From the NCBI GenBank assembly GCA_035295745.1, contig DATGIL010000015.1:62001-126000 (forward strand): a stretch of 64,000 nt of DNA. Direction: 5' to 3'. The stretch comes from JAIQFL01 sp035295745. Its GTDB lineage: Bacteria > Acidobacteriota > Terriglobia > Bryobacterales > Bryobacteraceae. Shown piece by piece: positions 27,432 to 34,967 of this stretch; position 1 is the stretch's first letter; each line of letters begins with the position of its first letter. Under the pieces are notes generated by a model. That model had not been told where the DNA came from and ran no database searches. It was given only the letters and a program-made list of their open reading frames with translations. A program made the position numbers and the translations under genes.

Positions 27432-27505
27432 TGGACCGTAGATCAGTGGCAGATCGAAAGATTGTGGCTCTTTCCACGCGGGTTCGATTCCCGCCGGTCC
27501 AACCA
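27432..27505 (+). tRNA. tRNA-His (GTG), with A73 and T1
   Basis: Acceptor TGGACCG/CGGTCCA, discriminator A, encoded CCA; D-stem GATC/GATC; anticodon stem AAAGA/TCTTT with loop TTGTGGC; T-arm GCGGG-TTCGATT-CCCGC. Anticodon GTG. The base before T1 is G, but position 73 is A rather than the C that pairs with G-1 in most bacterial tRNA-His. Confidence 0.88.
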
Positions 27506-27513
27506 GGTTCATT

Positions 27514-27588
27514 CGGCCCCTCGTCCAAAGGACAGGGCACAGTCCTCCGAAGGCTGGGATCGGCGTTCGAGTCGCCGGGGGCCGACCA
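27514..27588 (+). tRNA. tRNA-Arg (CCG)
   Basis: Acceptor CGGCCCC/GGGGCCG, discriminator A, CCA; D-stem GTCC/GGGC; anticodon stem CAGTC/GGCTG with loop CTCCGAA; T-arm CGGCG-TTCGAGT-CGCCG. A C1-G72 first pair is unusual for an elongator tRNA. It starts 8 nt after the tRNA-His end. Confidence 0.87.
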
Positions 27589-27599
27589 GAGATTCATTT

Positions 27600-27675
27600 G
27601 GGTTCCAAGCTCATAAGGATGAGCTGCCGGTTCTTACCCGGCGGGCAGCCGGTTCGATTCCGGTGGGACCCACCA
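27600..27675 (+). tRNA. tRNA-Lys (CTT)
   Basis: Acceptor GGGTTCC/GGGACCC, discriminator A, CCA; D-stem GCTC/GAGC; anticodon stem GCCGG/CCGGC with loop TTCTTAC; T-arm GCCGG-TTCGATT-CCGGT. Canonical cloverleaf. Confidence 0.93.
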
Positions 27676-27681
27676 ACTTAT

Positions 27682-27756
27682 TGGCAGGTAGCACAACGGT
27701 AGTGCGGCTGGCTGTTAACCAGTGCTATAGAGGTTCGAATCCTCTCCTGCCAGCCA
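27682..27756 (+). tRNA. tRNA-Asn (GTT)
   Basis: Acceptor TGGCAGG/CCTGCCA, discriminator G, CCA, as usual for asparagine; D-stem GCAC/GTGC; anticodon stem GCTGG/CCAGT (one G-T pair) with loop CTGTTAA; T-arm AGAGG-TTCGAAT-CCTCT. Confidence 0.93.
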
Positions 27757-27772
27757 ATTGATGTAGTAACCC

Positions 27773-27848
27773 GGGAGCGTAGCTTAGACGGGAGAGCGCC
27801 GTCCTTTTAAGTCGGATGACGACAGTTCAATTCTGTCCGCTCCCACCA
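27773..27848 (+). tRNA. tRNA-Lys (TTT), anticodon stem with one mismatch
   Basis: Acceptor GGGAGCG/CGCTCCC, discriminator A, CCA; D-stem GCTT/GAGC; anticodon stem CCGTC/GTCGG with a T-T mismatch at 30-40; loop CTTTTAA; T-arm GACAG-TTCAATT-CTGTC. Ends 26 nt before the Ro60-like gene, with no terminator between. Confidence 0.9.
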
Positions 27849-27874
27849 TTCAAAGCAGAAAGCGAGGACCAACG

Positions 27875-29449
27875 ATGGCCAACAAGACGTTGTTTCAAAG
27901 CCTGCGGGACGCGTTGATTTCGCGGACCGACACGGTGAACTCCGAGGACGCTCCGGCGTACTCGCTGCCCGCCAAGCAGGCCCTGGCGCAATATGCCGCC
28001 ACCGGATGCTTCGGACGCACCTTTTACGCCACCGCCGGCCAGCAACTGAACCGGGTTCTCGATCTCTGCAACCAGATCGAGCGGGAAGGTGGCATCCGGT
28101 TCATTGCCAAGACCGCGGTCTACAGCCGCAAGCAGGCATACATGAAGGATATGCCCGCCTTGCTGTGCGCCTGGATGTCGGCTCACAGCCTGCGGTTGCA
28201 CGAAGCGCTCTTTCCGAAGGTGATCGACAATACCCGGATGCTGCGGACATATGTGCAGATCCTGCGATCCGGCGTGGTTGGCCGGAAGTCGTTGGGTAGC
28301 GCTCCCAAGCGCCTGGTGCGCGAATGGCTCGCCAGCCGTGACGAGGACACACTGTTCAGCTCGAGCGTAGGCCAGAGTCCTTCGCTGGGCGACATTTTGA
28401 GGATGGTGCACCCCAAGCCCAGTACGCCGCAGAGAGAGGCGTTTTACGGCTATCTGCTGGGCCGCCGTTATGATGCCGAGGCGCTGCCCACGCTGGTTCG
28501 GGAATTCGAGCGGTTTCGGTACCCGATTCTCAACCCGGGACCGCGCGAGGTGCCGGATGTACCCTTCATGCTTCTCTCGTCGATGATCCTTTCCGATACG
28601 GATTGGGCAGCGATCGCGCGGAAGGCCTCGTGGCAGACCACGAGGATGAACCTCAACACTTTCGTAAGGAACCGGGTGTTCAAGGCGCCTGGTTTGACGG
28701 AAGTGATCGCCGCGCGACTGCGGGATCCCGCTGAGATTCGCCGGTCGCGGGTTCTCCCGTATCAGCTCCTGGTGGCTCACCAGCAGAGCAAGGCGGCTCC
28801 GGACGAGGTGCGGCGCGCCTTGGAGGACGCGATGGAACTGGCCACCACGAACGTGCCGTCGATTGAGGGCAGCGTGGTGGTTTGCCCGGATGTTTCGGGT
28901 TCCATGGCGAGTCCTCTGACCGGAACGCGGAACAACGGGTTCACCACGGTACGCTGCGTCGATGTGGCTGCACTGGTGGCCGCGTCGGTGTTGCGGAAGA
29001 ACCGCTTCGTGACGGTGTTGCCGTTCGACAACGCGGTGGTGCCGATCGATCTGAACCCGCGCGATACCGTAATGACGAACGCTGGAAAGTTGGCCGCGAT
29101 CGGCGGAGGTGGAACCAACTGCAGCGCTCCGATTCGCCTTCTGAATCAGCAGAGGGTAAAGGCCGACCTGGTGCTGTTCATCTCGGATAACGAGTCGTGG
29201 GTGGACCAGGGACGCGGCGTAGGCACTGCGTTGATGGCAGAGTGGTCGGAATTCCGGAGGCGGAATCCGGGCGCGCGGCTGGTTTGTCTGGATGTGCAGC
29301 CAAATCACACGACGCAGGCTACCGAACGAGACGACATCCTGAACATCGGAGGCTTCTCCGATCAGGTGTTCGAAGTGATCTCGGCCTTCGCCTCGGGGCA
29401 ACTCGAGCCGAAGCACTGGATCGCTCGCATTGAAGCAGTAAATGTTTGA
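27875..29449 (+). CDS. rsr: Ro60/Rsr TROVE-domain RNA-binding protein
   Basis: 524 residues. The N-terminal two thirds is the helical TROVE/HEAT ring (FYATAGQQLNRVLDLCNQIE, FIAKTAVYSRKQAYMKDMPALL, FSRKN-like VFKAPGLTE) that holds the ends of damaged or misfolded RNAs in its central hole and binds Y RNA on its outer face. The C-terminal third is a von Willebrand A fold with a MIDAS site: CPDVSGSMAS (DxSxS), the Thr in GGGTNCSAP, and SDNESW. A good ribosome site (GCGAGGA) precedes the ATG. It sits between the tRNA cluster and four Y RNA genes, with rtcB after them. Bacterial Rsr works with Y RNA and exonucleases in RNA quality control (established for Deinococcus). Confidence 0.95.
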   Translation: MANKTLFQSLRDALISRTDTVNSEDAPAYSLPAKQALAQYAATGCFGRTFYATAGQQLNRVLDLCNQIEREGGIRFIAKTAVYSRKQAYMKDMPALLCAWMSAHSLRLHEALFPKVIDNTRMLRTYVQILRSGVVGRKSLGSAPKRLVREWLASRDEDTLFSSSVGQSPSLGDILRMVHPKPSTPQREAFYGYLLGRRYDAEALPTLVREFERFRYPILNPGPREVPDVPFMLLSSMILSDTDWAAIARKASWQTTRMNLNTFVRNRVFKAPGLTEVIAARLRDPAEIRRSRVLPYQLLVAHQQSKAAPDEVRRALEDAMELATTNVPSIEGSVVVCPDVSGSMASPLTGTRNNGFTTVRCVDVAALVAASVLRKNRFVTVLPFDNAVVPIDLNPRDTVMTNAGKLAAIGGGGTNCSAPIRLLNQQRVKADLVLFISDNESWVDQGRGVGTALMAEWSEFRRRNPGARLVCLDVQPNHTTQATERDDILNIGGFSDQVFEVISAFASGQLEPKHWIARIEAVNV

Positions 29450-29456
29450 GGCTTTT

Positions 29457-29527
29457 GGGGCCGAATGCAGGCGGGACTACATTTTGACACAATGCCAGCG
29501 TCTCGTCCGTAGTAACTTGTCGGCCCC
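29457..29527 (+). ncRNA. Y RNA 1 (Ro-associated), 71 nt
   Basis: Ends pair perfectly: GGGGCCGA (29457-29464) with TCGGCCCC (29520-29527). Inside, conserved ATGCAGG faces CTTG; helix 2 is CGGGAC (29472-29477) with GTCTCG (29500-29505). Five T residues follow, so the outer helix could also end the rsr transcript. Same 5' CGAATGC and 3' CTTGTCG signature as the next three elements; human Y RNAs have comparable CCGAAGG and CUUGAC strands around the Ro site. Confidence 0.8.
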
Positions 29528-29630
29528 TTTTTGGATTCAGCACAACGCTTGCTATGCGCGCGCCCTTTCGCATTGACCTGGAGGTAGGGACAACGGCGCG
29601 GCAGAACGGGCTGACTTGCTCAACGGCATA

Positions 29631-29698
29631 GGGGCCGAATGCTGGCGGGACTACATTCAACCTTTCGAAACGTCTCGACCTACGTTCTTGTCGGCCCC
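29631..29698 (+). ncRNA. Y RNA 2, 68 nt
   Basis: GGGGCCGA (29631-29638) pairs with TCGGCCCC (29691-29698); internal ATGCTGG faces CTTG; helix 2 CGGGAC (29646-29651) with GTCTCG (29672-29677). The terminal strands match Y RNA 1 while the apical loop differs, as expected for a duplicated RNA gene. The 103 nt before it hold a fragment resembling the 71-bp repeat (ACGCTTGCTATGCGCGCG). Confidence 0.82.
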
Positions 29699-29701
29699 TT
29701 A

Positions 29702-29812
29702 GGTTCTTATCTGGCGAATGCCGAACGGGAGTACATGGTAAAGCGGGTTTCGACATCCGCTCTGGGCTCTAAAGTCCGGAAGCTCTCGCCGATCTTGTCG
29801 CTAGTAAGAACC
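29702..29812 (+). ncRNA. Y RNA 3, 111 nt
   Basis: Outer helix extended: GGTTCTTA with TAAGAACC, then CTGGCGA (29711-29717) with TCGCTAG (29798-29804). Conserved ATGCCG and CTTG between helices. Helix 2 CGGGAG (29726-29731) with CTCTCG (29783-29788): relative to Y RNA 1 and 2 the last pair changed from C-G to G-C, a compensatory change. The long apical part is unassigned. It begins 4 nt after Y RNA 2 ends. Confidence 0.82.
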
Positions 29813-29937
29813 GCGGCGAATGCAGGAGGAACTACATTTTAACCTGGCGGTTCCCGGTTCGAGTCCGGGGCGTGCCTCGCGGCGCGTTAGCTCAACGGGT
29901 AGAGCATCAGGAGGTTTCTCCGACTCTTGTCGCCGCG
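29812..29937 (+). ncRNA. Y RNA 4, YrlA-like with permuted tRNA-like module
   Basis: Outer helix CGCGGCGA (29812-29819)/TCGCCGCG (29930-29937); conserved ATGCAGG and CTTG; helix 2 GGAGGAAC (29825-29832)/GTTTCTCC (29914-29921). Inside is a tRNA-like domain in permuted order: CCTG (29843), T-arm CCCGG-TTCGAGT-CCGGG (29853-29869), GCGTGCC, tetraloop TCGC, GGCGCGT (7-bp acceptor-like helix), TA, D-arm GCTC-AACGGGTA-GAGC (29890-29905), CAGG. This matches the YrlA class of bacterial Y RNAs, whose module mimics tRNA. Ends 31 nt before rtcB. Confidence 0.88.
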
Positions 29938-29968
29938 AAACTTGACACAATCGAGCAAAGGTACCGGT

Positions 29969-31201
29969 ATGGCAGAGACCACCTATAACGTAATCGCGCC
30001 GGAACATGGCGTGCCGATCAAGGCGTGGACTAAGGGCGTGCCTCTCGAGGACCAGGCGCGCCAGCAGCTACTGAACGTGGCGCAACTTCCTTTCATCTAC
30101 AAGTGGATCGCCGCGATGCCGGACGTGCATTGGGGTATTGGGGCCACAGTGGGAAGCGTGATCCCGACCAAGGGAGCGATCATTCCAGCGGCGGTCGGTG
30201 TGGACATTGGATGCGGGATGATGGCATGCCAGACGAGTCTGAATGCGCGCGATTTGCCCGAGAACTTAAAGGGCATTCGCGCGGCCATCGAAAGCGCAGT
30301 ACCGCACGGACGGACCAATCACGGCGGCGCGGGCGATCGCGGAGCGTGGCATGAGATTCCGCCTCGCAATCAGGCGATCTGGGCCAGCGAGTTGAAGGCT
30401 CGCTATGATGCGATCCTGGCGAAGCATCCAAAGCTGGATCGTGGAAACCACGCAAATCATCTGGGGACGTTGGGAACCGGCAACCACTTCATTGAGATGT
30501 GCCTGGACGAGTTGGAGACCGTGTGGTTCATGCTGCATAGCGGGTCACGCGGTGTCGGCAATCGCATGGGCACGTACTTCATCGATCTGGCGCGCAAGGA
30601 CATGAAGCAATTCTTCGTGAATCTGCCCGATATCGACCTGGCGTATTTTCCGGAGCACACTTCGCATTTTGACGATTATGTGGAAGCGGTAGGGTGGGCG
30701 CAGGACTATGCGCGGTGGAACCGGCACCTGATGATGGAGCAGATTGTCGGAGCGGTCCGCAATTCCGGCGAAGTCCCTCTGTTTGAGGCGGAGCGGAAGG
30801 CGATCAATTGCCATCACAATTACGTGGCTCGCGAGGCGCACTTCGGCGAGAACGTGCTGGTGACGCGCAAGGGCGCGGTGCGTGCACGTGAGGGAGACTT
30901 GGGGATCATTCCCGGCAGTATGGGGGCGCGTTCCTACATCGTGCGAGGAAAGGGCAACGAGCAGAGTTTTTCGAGCTGCAGTCACGGAGCTGGGCGGGCG
31001 ATGTCGCGCAATGAGGCGAAGCGGCGGTTCAGCGTGGCGGATCACATACGAATGACGGCAGGCGTCGAGTGCCGGAAAGACGAGGACGTGATCGACGAGA
31101 CTCCGGCGGCGTACAAGTCGATTGAGGCGGTGATGGCGGCACAGGCAGACCTGGTGGAGATTGTGCATACGCTGCGGCAGGTGGTTTGCGTTAAGGGGTA
31201 G
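29969..31201 (+). CDS. rtcB: RtcB RNA-splicing ligase
   Basis: 410 residues. The start at 29969 follows an AAAGG ribosome site; upstream in-frame codons fall inside Y RNA 4. Metal and GMP-site motifs are present: MPDVHWGIGATVGSV, GVDIGCGM (metal Cys), GTLGTGNHFIE, HSGSRGVGN, GSMGARSYIV and the SHGAGRAMSR segment holding the guanylated His. RtcB joins 2',3'-cyclic phosphate (or 3'-phosphate) ends to 5'-OH ends, the breaks left by anticodon nucleases and other ribotoxins. Its position after rsr and Y RNAs matches known bacterial RNA-repair operons; rtcA and the regulator rtcR are not seen here. Confidence 0.95.
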   Translation: MAETTYNVIAPEHGVPIKAWTKGVPLEDQARQQLLNVAQLPFIYKWIAAMPDVHWGIGATVGSVIPTKGAIIPAAVGVDIGCGMMACQTSLNARDLPENLKGIRAAIESAVPHGRTNHGGAGDRGAWHEIPPRNQAIWASELKARYDAILAKHPKLDRGNHANHLGTLGTGNHFIEMCLDELETVWFMLHSGSRGVGNRMGTYFIDLARKDMKQFFVNLPDIDLAYFPEHTSHFDDYVEAVGWAQDYARWNRHLMMEQIVGAVRNSGEVPLFEAERKAINCHHNYVAREAHFGENVLVTRKGAVRAREGDLGIIPGSMGARSYIVRGKGNEQSFSSCSHGAGRAMSRNEAKRRFSVADHIRMTAGVECRKDEDVIDETPAAYKSIEAVMAAQADLVEIVHTLRQVVCVKG

Positions 31202-31323
31202 AGGGCTGGTGTTGAGGTACGCGCGGAGCGATTCACCACGGAGACGCGGAGTCGCGAAAAAAGATACGCGGAGGTTTGAGGCGCCGGGCCCAAAAATTGT
31301 GGTCGTGCGGGAAGCGGGACTTG

Positions 31324-31398
31324 ATCGCCGAGACGCCGGGTGCAGAGGAATCTTTGCTTCGCCGCTCGTTTTTCTCTGCGTCCTGGCGTCTCGGCGAT
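31324..31398. repeat. Long inverted repeat between convergent genes
   Basis: ATCGCCGAGACGCC begins an arm that pairs with GGCGTCTCGGCGAT at the other end; with GCAGAG/CTCTGC the arms reach about 23 bp with mismatches. Preceded by CACGGAGACGCGGAGTCGCG, another word of the same dispersed family. Lies between rtcB and the convergent propeller gene and could act as terminator or be a small transposable hairpin. Confidence 0.6.
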
Positions 31399-31409
31399 TG
31401 AGTTTTTGC

Positions 31410-32501
31410 CTACCGGATGATGGCCGCGCCGTTGATCGGGCCGGAGACCGGCATCGCGATTGCGGGGGTGAGCTCTCCTTCGGTATCCAGGTGGAATATG
31501 GACACGTTCGACGTAACGCCGTCGCCGCCGTCGATTACACCGAGCAGGTCGCCATCTGCTGCCAGATCGGTTGGGGATCCTCCCAATTTGGCGAGTGCGA
31601 GTTTGTCCAGGTAGATTCCGTTGTCGCTCACCAGGTATCGGATTACTTGCTTTCCGGGACTGTCCGACGCGAACATAAACTGGCCCGACAGAGCATTCCA
31701 GCATGGCGCGTGAAGCAGATTCCCACTGGCGTCCTTTTGAGGGGACGGACCCGCCGTCGAAGTGACGATGCGATTGCCGACTACCAGCACCTCGCTGAGA
31801 TTGGAATGCGCGATCGACAAGTAGACGTTGGCGCCCCGGCCGGCGATCCCGAAAGGTGTATCGTTATTGGGCGCCGCGGGTAGCTGGATCACGTCGTTAG
31901 GACCCGTCAAGCCTGGCGCGCCGTTCGCGGACATACTGAGCCCCGCGACCGACCCGCTCTTCTCGGTGTACATTACGCCGCCGTCATAGAAGGTGATCTG
32001 CGCGGCAGTTTTGTCCCCTCGTGCCAGCGAAACGCTGCCGTCCGCGGCGGTGCCCACATCGTCACCAAACACGGGAAACGATTCGGCGGTCGTCAAGCCG
32101 AGGACCACCAGGTGATTCTGTCCAAACGTCACCGACACCGGCTGCGATGCCGTCTTGATTACCTGCGTGGGCTGCATCGCATCGCCCTTGCGAACAAATA
32201 TGCTGACACTGGAAGATCCGAAATTAATGGCGGCCACCAGTTTTCCATCCACCGCCACGCCACCGGCGTTTCCACTGGCTCCGCCGATTCCGCCGGTGGG
32301 GACGAAGGCCGTCTGTTTAGTTCGGGTATTGATGACCACCAGTGAGTTGCTGGTGCCGTTGGTGATGGTTAGGAACAAAGCGTCCTTGGTCCCGCTCTTG
32401 GCAAGCGGTTGAGGATTATCGGCGAAGGAACGGACAGCCATCCCGGTATACACGAGCGGCAGGATCGCAAGCATCTTGCTGATGCGGATTGGTCGAAGCA
32501 T
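31410..32501 (-). CDS. Secreted beta-propeller protein of unknown function
   Basis: 363 residues from the ATG at 32501, chosen because AAGGAG lies 6 nt upstream. Signal peptide, then repeated four-strand units with SLVVINTRTKQTAFV, LVAAINFGSSSVSIFVRK, VSVTFGQNHLVVLG and SNVSIFHLD, in the style of lactonase/YncE-like seven-bladed propellers. No catalytic motif recognised. Convergent with rtcB and divergent from the rml genes. Confidence 0.75.
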   Translation of the reverse strand: MLRPIRISKMLAILPLVYTGMAVRSFADNPQPLAKSGTKDALFLTITNGTSNSLVVINTRTKQTAFVPTGGIGGASGNAGGVAVDGKLVAAINFGSSSVSIFVRKGDAMQPTQVIKTASQPVSVTFGQNHLVVLGLTTAESFPVFGDDVGTAADGSVSLARGDKTAAQITFYDGGVMYTEKSGSVAGLSMSANGAPGLTGPNDVIQLPAAPNNDTPFGIAGRGANVYLSIAHSNLSEVLVVGNRIVTSTAGPSPQKDASGNLLHAPCWNALSGQFMFASDSPGKQVIRYLVSDNGIYLDKLALAKLGGSPTDLAADGDLLGVIDGGDGVTSNVSIFHLDTEGELTPAIAMPVSGPINGAAIIR

Positions 32502-32620
32502 GTGGTTCTCCTTGGATCGGTTAGAGTTTTGGTACACATGTGCTTCGAAGCGCGAAGCTCAAAAGTTATGGTGCCGTGAAGAATTTCGCGGCAAGCGCGC
32601 GTTGTATGATGAGACTACGA

Positions 32621-33358
32621 ATGAAAGGTGTCGTACTCGCAGGTGGCACTGGTAGCCGACTCTTCCCGCTGACCAAGATCACCAACAAACATCTCCTGCC
32701 GATCTACGATCGACCCATGATCTATTACCCGATCCAGACCCTGGTGGATGCGGGGGTCCGGGACATCATGATCGTGACTGGCGGCCGCAATTCCGGGGAC
32801 TTTTTGCGCCTTCTGGCCAACGGCAAACAGTTTGGACTAAAACACATCAACTACACGTATCAAGAAGGCGAAGGCGGCATCGCCGATGCGCTGGCGCTGG
32901 CGGAGCATTTTGCGGATGGCCAGAAGATCTGTGTGGTCCTGGGCGACAACATCATCGAACGCCCGATTTGGGAGGCGGCTGAACGCTTCCGCCAACAGCC
33001 GTGCGGCGCGCAGATTCTGCTCAAGGAAGTCCGCGATGCCGAGCGCTTCGGGGTGGCCGAGGTGCGAGATGGGAAGATTGTGGGTATCGAAGAGAAACCT
33101 GCTCAACCCAAATCGAACTACGCGGTGACCGGGATTTACATGTACGACGCGAGCGTGTTCGACAAGATCAAAACGCTGGTTCCCTCGAAGCGCGGCGAGT
33201 TGGAAATTACCGACGTCAATAACGCGTACATCCAGGAAGGGACGATGTCGTTTTCCTATCTCGACGGATGGTGGACCGACGCGGGAACGTTCGAGTCACT
33301 GCTGCGCGCGGCCAACCTTGTGGCGAAATCGCAATCGGTCGAGGGATCAGGAATCTGA
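32621..33358 (+). CDS. rmlA: Glucose-1-phosphate thymidylyltransferase (short form)
   Basis: 245 residues from the ATG at 32621 (MKGVVLAGGTGSRLFPLTK), where the family begins; the frame extends upstream without support. Nucleotide-binding loop LAGGTGSRL, then KHLLPIYDRPMIYYPIQ, VVLGDNIIE metal Asp, and VTGIYMYD. Makes dTDP-glucose from dTTP and glucose-1-phosphate, first step to dTDP-L-rhamnose and related sugars. Short compared with the usual 290-residue RmlA because it lacks the C-terminal helical extension. Its stop overlaps the next start (TGATG). Confidence 0.93.
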   Translation: MKGVVLAGGTGSRLFPLTKITNKHLLPIYDRPMIYYPIQTLVDAGVRDIMIVTGGRNSGDFLRLLANGKQFGLKHINYTYQEGEGGIADALALAEHFADGQKICVVLGDNIIERPIWEAAERFRQQPCGAQILLKEVRDAERFGVAEVRDGKIVGIEEKPAQPKSNYAVTGIYMYDASVFDKIKTLVPSKRGELEITDVNNAYIQEGTMSFSYLDGWWTDAGTFESLLRAANLVAKSQSVEGSGI

Positions 33359-33930
33359 TGGCGGGAATGGCGGTTAGAGAGCTGGTTGCTCTGGGCGATT
33401 TGCGGCTGGCGATACCGCATTGCGAAAAGGGGATTGGCGCGGTGATCGGTTCGGCAGACTCGCCTCACCTGATCGCGGGAGTCCGGGTGGAGGCGCTGCG
33501 GCTGCATCCTGACGATCGGGGGTACTTTCTGGAAGTGCAACGGATGGGCCAGGGACTGGCGGCTGGTTTTCCGGCGGCCACGAGTCAACTCTCCGCGGCA
33601 CTCAGTTATGCGGGCACGGTGAAGGCGTTTCATTACCACCTGCAGCAGACCGATTGCTGGACACCAGTGGAGGGTATGTTTCAGGTAGCGCTGGTGGATT
33701 TGCGGGTCGGATCGCCGACTTTCGGCGGACGCAACACGATGTATGCCGGGGTGCTGCGTCCGTGGCAAATTCTGATTCCGCCGGGTGTGGGACACGGATA
33801 TAAGGTGATCGGCGCCCAGGATGCGCTGCTCGTCTACATGACGGATCGATTCTACAATCCGCAGGATGAAGGCCGGATCCCGTACAACGATCCATCCATT
33901 AATTACGACTGGGAGACGCAGAAAAAGTAA
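33358..33930 (+). CDS. rmlC: dTDP-4-dehydrorhamnose 3,5-epimerase family protein
   Basis: 190 residues, start overlapping the rmlA stop by one base. The cupin core shows LHPDDRGYFLEV, VKAFHYHLQQTDCW (catalytic His region), VEGMFQVALVDLR, LIPPGVGHGYKV and LLVYMTDRFYNPQDE. The 25-35 residues before the core are atypical (RDF-like MAVRELVALGDLRLAIP), so the exact epimerisation specificity is uncertain: 3,5-, or 3-epimerase of another dTDP-sugar. Operon with rmlA and rmlB. Confidence 0.85.
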   Translation: MAGMAVRELVALGDLRLAIPHCEKGIGAVIGSADSPHLIAGVRVEALRLHPDDRGYFLEVQRMGQGLAAGFPAATSQLSAALSYAGTVKAFHYHLQQTDCWTPVEGMFQVALVDLRVGSPTFGGRNTMYAGVLRPWQILIPPGVGHGYKVIGAQDALLVYMTDRFYNPQDEGRIPYNDPSINYDWETQKK

Positions 33931-33959
33931 GGACGCTCTCGGGCGCGTGGCCGTTTACC

Positions 33960-34967
33960 ATGAAAATTCTCGTTACAGGCGGAGCCGGGTTCATCGGATC
34001 GGCCTTCGTTCGCCTGCTGATTGGGGAGACCGATCATCAGATTGTCAATCTCGACAAGTTGACGTATGCCGGGAACCTGGAGAACCTGGCGCCGGTGGCG
34101 GGCAACCCGCGGTATCGCTTCGTGCATGGAGATATCTGCGATGCGGAACTGGCGGAGAAGGTGTTCGGGGAGGAGCATCCCGAGGCGATCGTACATTTTG
34201 CCGCGGAGTCGCATGTCGACCGCAGTATTTTGTCGCCGGAGCCGGTGATTCAGACCAACTTCCGCGGGACTTTCACTCTTCTGGACGCTGCGCGGAGGCA
34301 TCACCTCGCGCGTTTCGTGCATGTCTCGACGGATGAAGTCTACGGGAGCCTGGCCGCGCCGCTGGAGGCGACGGAGGAGTTCCCGCTGAATCCGAGCAGT
34401 CCGTATTCGGCGTCCAAGGCTGGTGCCGATTTGTTGGCTCGGTCGTATTTTTTGACTTATCGGCTGCCGGTACTGGTCACGCGTGCGTCGAACAATTACG
34501 GGCCGTATCATTTTCCGGAGAAGTTGATCCCGCTGATGATTGCCAATGCGTTCGAGGATAAGCCGCTGCCGGTTTATGGCGATGGCATGCAGGTCCGTGA
34601 TTGGTTGTATGTAGAGGACCACTGCCGGGGCATTCTGGCGGTGCTGGAAAAGGGCCGCGACGGAGAGATTTACAATATAGGCGGCAACCGGTCGCTGCCG
34701 AATTTGGATGTCGTGCGGCAGGTGCTGGCACTGACGGGTAAGCCGGAGACGCTGATCCAGTTCATCAAGGATAGGCCGGGGCACGATCGGCGGTACGCGC
34801 TTTCGAGCGAGAAATTGATGGGAGAGACGGGTTGGCGGCCGCGGATGGATTTTGAGGCAGGGCTGGCAGAGACGATCGACTGGTATCGGGCGAACACGGA
34901 GTGGGTGGCTCGGGTGCGTAGCGGCGCGTACCGGACTTATTACGAGGAGAATTATGCCGGGCGATGA
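33960..34967 (+). CDS. rmlB: dTDP-glucose 4,6-dehydratase
   Basis: 335 residues. Extended SDR: VTGGAGFIGSAFV NAD loop, HFAAESHVDRSI, STDEVYGSL (Thr-Asp-Glu of the dehydratase), YSASKAGAD (catalytic Tyr-x3-Lys), ASNNYGPYHFPEKLIP and DWLYVEDHC. Converts dTDP-glucose to dTDP-4-keto-6-deoxyglucose. 29 nt after rmlC. rmlD, needed for rhamnose, is absent from the window. Confidence 0.96.
   Translation: MKILVTGGAGFIGSAFVRLLIGETDHQIVNLDKLTYAGNLENLAPVAGNPRYRFVHGDICDAELAEKVFGEEHPEAIVHFAAESHVDRSILSPEPVIQTNFRGTFTLLDAARRHHLARFVHVSTDEVYGSLAAPLEATEEFPLNPSSPYSASKAGADLLARSYFLTYRLPVLVTRASNNYGPYHFPEKLIPLMIANAFEDKPLPVYGDGMQVRDWLYVEDHCRGILAVLEKGRDGEIYNIGGNRSLPNLDVVRQVLALTGKPETLIQFIKDRPGHDRRYALSSEKLMGETGWRPRMDFEAGLAETIDWYRANTEWVARVRSGAYRTYYEENYAGR

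Noticed and set aside
27827..29416. 529-residue frame antisense to rsr
   Set aside because: It shadows a strongly recognised TROVE gene and overlaps a tRNA; residues are His/Arg/Gln-rich nonsense.
29457..29532. Simple terminator of rsr
   Set aside because: The hairpin plus T-run could terminate, but the 71-nt element shares loop sequence with three others lacking the T-run, so a Y RNA is the better call.
29853..29911. Ordinary tRNA gene in the rtcB leader
   Set aside because: T-arm precedes D-arm and there is no anticodon arm; the permuted module inside a Y RNA explains it.
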